Positions 60,955 through 64,000 of a stretch of DNA of 64,000 bases are shown piece after piece. How positions within the stretch are numbered: position 1 is the stretch's first letter; every line of letters begins with the position of its first letter. The position numbers and the translations under genes were made by a program. This DNA comes from Chrysomallon squamiferum. Taxonomy: Eukaryota > Mollusca > Gastropoda > Neomphalida > Peltospiridae. The DNA lies in NCBI GenBank assembly GCA_012295275.1, contig CM022667.1, forward strand, positions 760,001-824,000, in the 5' to 3' direction. Under the pieces are notes generated by a model. The model did not search any database. It was not told the origin of the DNA and saw only the letters and a list, made by a program, of their open reading frames with translations.

Positions 60955-63900
60955 GTGAGCTGTCATCTATCAGTATTATTATTTTTATATTAACCTTTAG
61001 AACCTATCACACGTGACAGTTAGTCATCAGCTGATGCTCTGTGTGTTATTAAAGCAAAAAGTTTACTTATTCCACACACTTCTATAACTTGTTTTAGAAA
61101 AAACAAAAACATGTTAACCAGTGTTCTCTAGTTATGTATGTTGCTTGAAAGTATTGATATATTTGTAATTTCAAAAGTAGAAACAAATTATAGTTTATAA
61201 AATCATTTTCATTTTCAGTTTAAAATTAAATGTTTTAATTTAATAGTTTTAAGGTGTTATTTTAAGATTAAGTTTTGATTCACATTAAAGGTTTATAGCA
61301 GTGTGTGAGGTGTGTCTTTGTGTTATATAAAATGCATAAACGAGACTCCATATTATTTTTTTCTGTCACTAAATAATTTTGACATCAAATTTAACCATAA
61401 TTCAAAAATTCAGTTGGTTAAAAATTACTAATATTTATGGTTTGAAAGCAGATTATTTGTTTAAATTTGAAATAAAATAAGTGGCAGTTGATGTTCTAAA
61501 TAATATGATGGTAATTTTAGCACATCTATTTATGAATGAAAAACAAAAAAAAAAAAAACCATGTGGTTTCTTGCCTATAGCAAAATAAAAACGAAATCAA
61601 AAAGAAAACCCTTGCATCTCAATTTTTTCTGAAAACCTTTATATACATATCAAAACTGGCCAATTTAAAATGCCAGATTGGTAGATAAAATTAATCATTG
61701 TGCTGTATAATTAATCAAAATGTTATATATTTTTTTTTATCTTTTACAGTCCAGTCTGCTAAACTGACATCACCAGGCGGTATATTTTCTTCAAAACCTG
61801 ACACATATTTAGAGCTGAGTGTTGATGGTCAGCCCCCAAGGAAAACTGATATATCAAGGAAAACGACCACACCGAAATGGGATGAGTACTTCACAGTGTT
61901 AGTGTTTTTTCCTTTTGTTATTTTCATTGTTGCAGTTGAATTAATTTAGTCGTTAAACATAAAAATGGTAATAAATTTTCTAACAATAATTAAAAAAAAA
62001 GATTATTAATGTAAGTGGGCTGATGATTAAAAAAAAGTGTACTTCGTTTGACTTCCGGTTTTTGTGAAAATTAATTTTTTGTTGATATTTATGATGTTAG
62101 AAGAGCATTGTTCAATGGAGTTTTTAGAATTATTTTTGTTTTTATTTTATTACTATTCTTTTTGTTTACCCTTTTTTTTTTAATATTAAGATAATTCAAT
62201 TTTTTGTTGTTGTTATTGTTAATTAAAGAACTGCAAAAACAGAAGATTATTTCACATTATACAAATTTATATTATTCTGTTGAATTTGTGAAGGTGAAAT
62301 TAGAAACAAAAAGATGGGTAAAGTCACAGAGAGAGAGAGAGAGATTGAGAGATTAATTAATGATTAATTATATGATTAATTATATGATTTTTCCCATCCT
62401 CATTTTAATTAGATTGGTGACACCTTACTCCAAACTCGAATTCAAAGTCCTTGGACAGAACAGCATCAGGACAGACACGTTGCTGGGACATTCAACAATT
62501 GATATCTACACTCTGCTAGAAGAAGCTCATGGCAAATGTTAGTGTACATTTAGATTAATTAAAATCCCACCAGAATTTTAACCACCCATCTTTCCAAACT
62601 GTGCCCCAGCATTTTCAGTAAAACTTGGGCTTTTTGTATCCTACTCAGCTGCTGTTAGTATCTGTAATTAGAAAAGGCTTGGGGAACAATGCAGTTAAAC
62701 CTTTAATTTATTACGTTTTAATCTTTCTTGAGTTAATTGTTTAGGCAAATAAACATGTTTAAATACATAATCTTTTTATATTGCATCATTAGATGATTCC
62801 CACACAAACCCCCAAAAAAAAAAATGAATGTATAAATAATTAAAAAAATTAAAAATAAAAATTTTAAAATCTTTTAAAAATCATTGATGAAATGTACATA
62901 TTTCCAACCCATTTGATTATTTATGTGCAGTATTCACAGACTAAGTTAGCAGTAAATCTTAATAATAGTAGTAGTAGTGGTAAAATCATAAAGTTCTGAA
63001 TAATGTAAAATACACATTCAGCTGGTTTTGTCATTTTTGCTTGTATTTCTTTCTTTCACAGTTAACGATACGAAGAAAACATTCGAACTGAAGCTAGACG
63101 GGAAAGGGAAGAGTGGCGAGGTTACTGTTATCTTCAATGGCATGGAGGTTAATATGAAGAACTTTCCCAAGAAAAATGGTGAGTAGGGCAGGACAACAGG
63201 GAAAGCCTTGATCATTTAGCAACAGTCCGTAACTCAGTGAGCTTTAATGTGATTCCATTTATGTGAGTTTTATAACGAATGGCATTAAGAAACTATTATT
63301 TCTAAGATGCCACTTTTAGTTTCAGTTTTTAACTTAAAAAATAAAACATTCATATTGTCTAAGTGACCAAGTAAAGGAAATATTTTATAATTCATAGGTT
63401 ATCACAGGGGTTTTTTTGGTCTTTCTGTTTCAAGTGAATATGGAATGTGTATGGTTGGAATGGAATGTATATTAAACTTTGATCACATCTACAAACAGCA
63501 TTTAATGAAAATAAAATAAATTAAATTGTATGTACTTCATATTAATTATAATGCAAAAATTTAATGCAAAAAATTTAATTATAATGCAAAAATTTAATCG
63601 CATGATAAAGTCTTAAAATGGGATGTATAGGCTTTTCCATTTTAGAATTGTACACTTGACTTCACAAGATAAACATTTTATGAAATGTATACACAGGACA
63701 TATAGTTACTGCCATCGTGCTAATCTATGATTCTGTTCTTTTAAATACGTATGTATATTATTGTTGTTGTTGTTGTTGCTATTTTTACTGTTATTTTGTA
63801 TCCAGTCACACCTAAAATGGTAAACGGCAATGCAGCAGGAAAGAATAAATCGAGAGTCAACGTGAATCGCAACTCTAGTCGAGGTTCATCCAACCGTGGC

Positions 63901-64000
63901 CCTCCACCTCCACGCCCACCAGCTCCAGCATCCACATCCACATCCACATCCTCCTCCTCATCTGTAGCATCAGCAGCCACAGCGGGTGCAGCAGCAGTAG
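60891..64000 (+). CDS. ITCH: C2-WW-HECT E3 ubiquitin ligase (ITCH/WWP/Su(dx) type), N-terminal part
   Basis: NEDD4-family ligases attach ubiquitin to substrates bound through WW domains; their C2 domain targets membranes. Five coding exons (60891-60954, 61750-61897, 62413-62537, 63062-63178, 63806-64000+) join in frame. The C2 domain runs from about residue 16 to 140: SQLQVTIQSAKL, TTPKWDEYFTVLVTPYSKLE, FKVLGQN, LLGHSTIDIYTLLEE and GKSGEVTVIFNGM. VTP.SKL.F.V and the DIY.TL motif are closest to ITCH. A basic, then Pro/Ser/Ala-rich linker follows, and the WW and HECT domains lie to the right of the window. Assignment to ITCH rather than WWP1/WWP2 is tentative; invertebrates often have one such gene. 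Confidence 0.85.
61750..61897 (+). CDS. ITCH: Ligase coding exon 2: C2 domain
   Basis: Phase 1 to phase 2. It reads IQSAKLTSPGGIFSSKPDTY, then TTTPKWDEYFTV. The donor GTTAGT was chosen because it alone produces the FTVLVTP junction. Confidence 0.9.
62413..62537 (+). CDS. ITCH: Ligase coding exon 3: C2 domain
   Basis: Phase 2 to phase 1. It reads LVTPYSKLEFKVLGQNSIRT, then LLGHSTIDIYTLLEEAHGK. Confidence 0.92.
63062..63178 (+). CDS. ITCH: Ligase coding exon 4: end of C2 domain
   Basis: Phase 1-1. It reads FNDTKKTFELKLDGKGKSGE, then VTVIFNGMEVN, matching the last C2 strands. Confidence 0.92.
63806..64000 (+). CDS. ITCH: Ligase coding exon 5: linker, cut by the window edge
   Basis: Phase 1 entry. 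It reads VTPKMVNGNAAGKNKSRVNV, then a Pro-rich GPPPPRPPAPA followed by Ser/Thr and Ala runs coded by a TCCACA/TCC repeat. The exon is still open at base 64000. Confidence 0.85.

Overview
This is animal nuclear DNA. It is AT-rich, its genes are split by GT-AG introns, and it carries a very heavy load of microsatellites and of 28-130 bp tandem minisatellites in introns and intergenic DNA. A spiralian such as a mollusc would fit, but no sequence feature proves the phylum. A 200-base run of N (23743-23942) marks an assembly gap.

Layout. (1) 1-22904 has no exon I can support; it holds simple repeats, minisatellites, one tRNA-Glu-like fossil and a few unique islands. (2) 22905-44433, plus strand, is the 3' part of a large single-pass membrane receptor. 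I resolved 22 exons, about 1,615 codons. In order they encode the end of one YWTD (LDL-receptor type) beta-propeller, an EGF module, a full second propeller, an EGF, a third propeller, two EGF modules, a short Cys-rich module, a Thr-rich linker, two HYR domains, an unassigned Cys-containing region, an ephrin-receptor-like (GCC2/GCC3) Cys module, a transmembrane helix and a cytoplasmic tail of about 300 residues built from degenerate NSFK..SD..Y[RK].P repeats. (3) 44434-51194 is intergenic, with two minisatellite arrays. (4) 51215-57567, minus strand, is a complete nine-exon NOB1 gene (469 aa), the endonuclease that makes the 3' end of 18S rRNA. (5) 57568-60877 is a head-to-head promoter interval with a CACGTG E-box beside NOB1 and a palindromic CRE further right. 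(6) 60891 to the right edge, plus strand, is the start of a NEDD4-family C2-WW-HECT ubiquitin ligase (ITCH/WWP/Su(dx) type): C2 domain and a Ser/Pro/Ala-rich linker.

The most unusual material is in the receptor. Its domain combination and its repeated intracellular tail do not match a family I can name. It has a one-base frame break at an A4 run (40629-40632), propeller blades missing where the gap lies, a reading-phase conflict between the exons at 29754 and 31453, and a splice donor that has been copied into a 31-bp tandem array. NOB1 shows a parallel case, a splice acceptor triplicated in a 110-112 bp array. All domain names are from reading translated exons by eye; no database search was possible.
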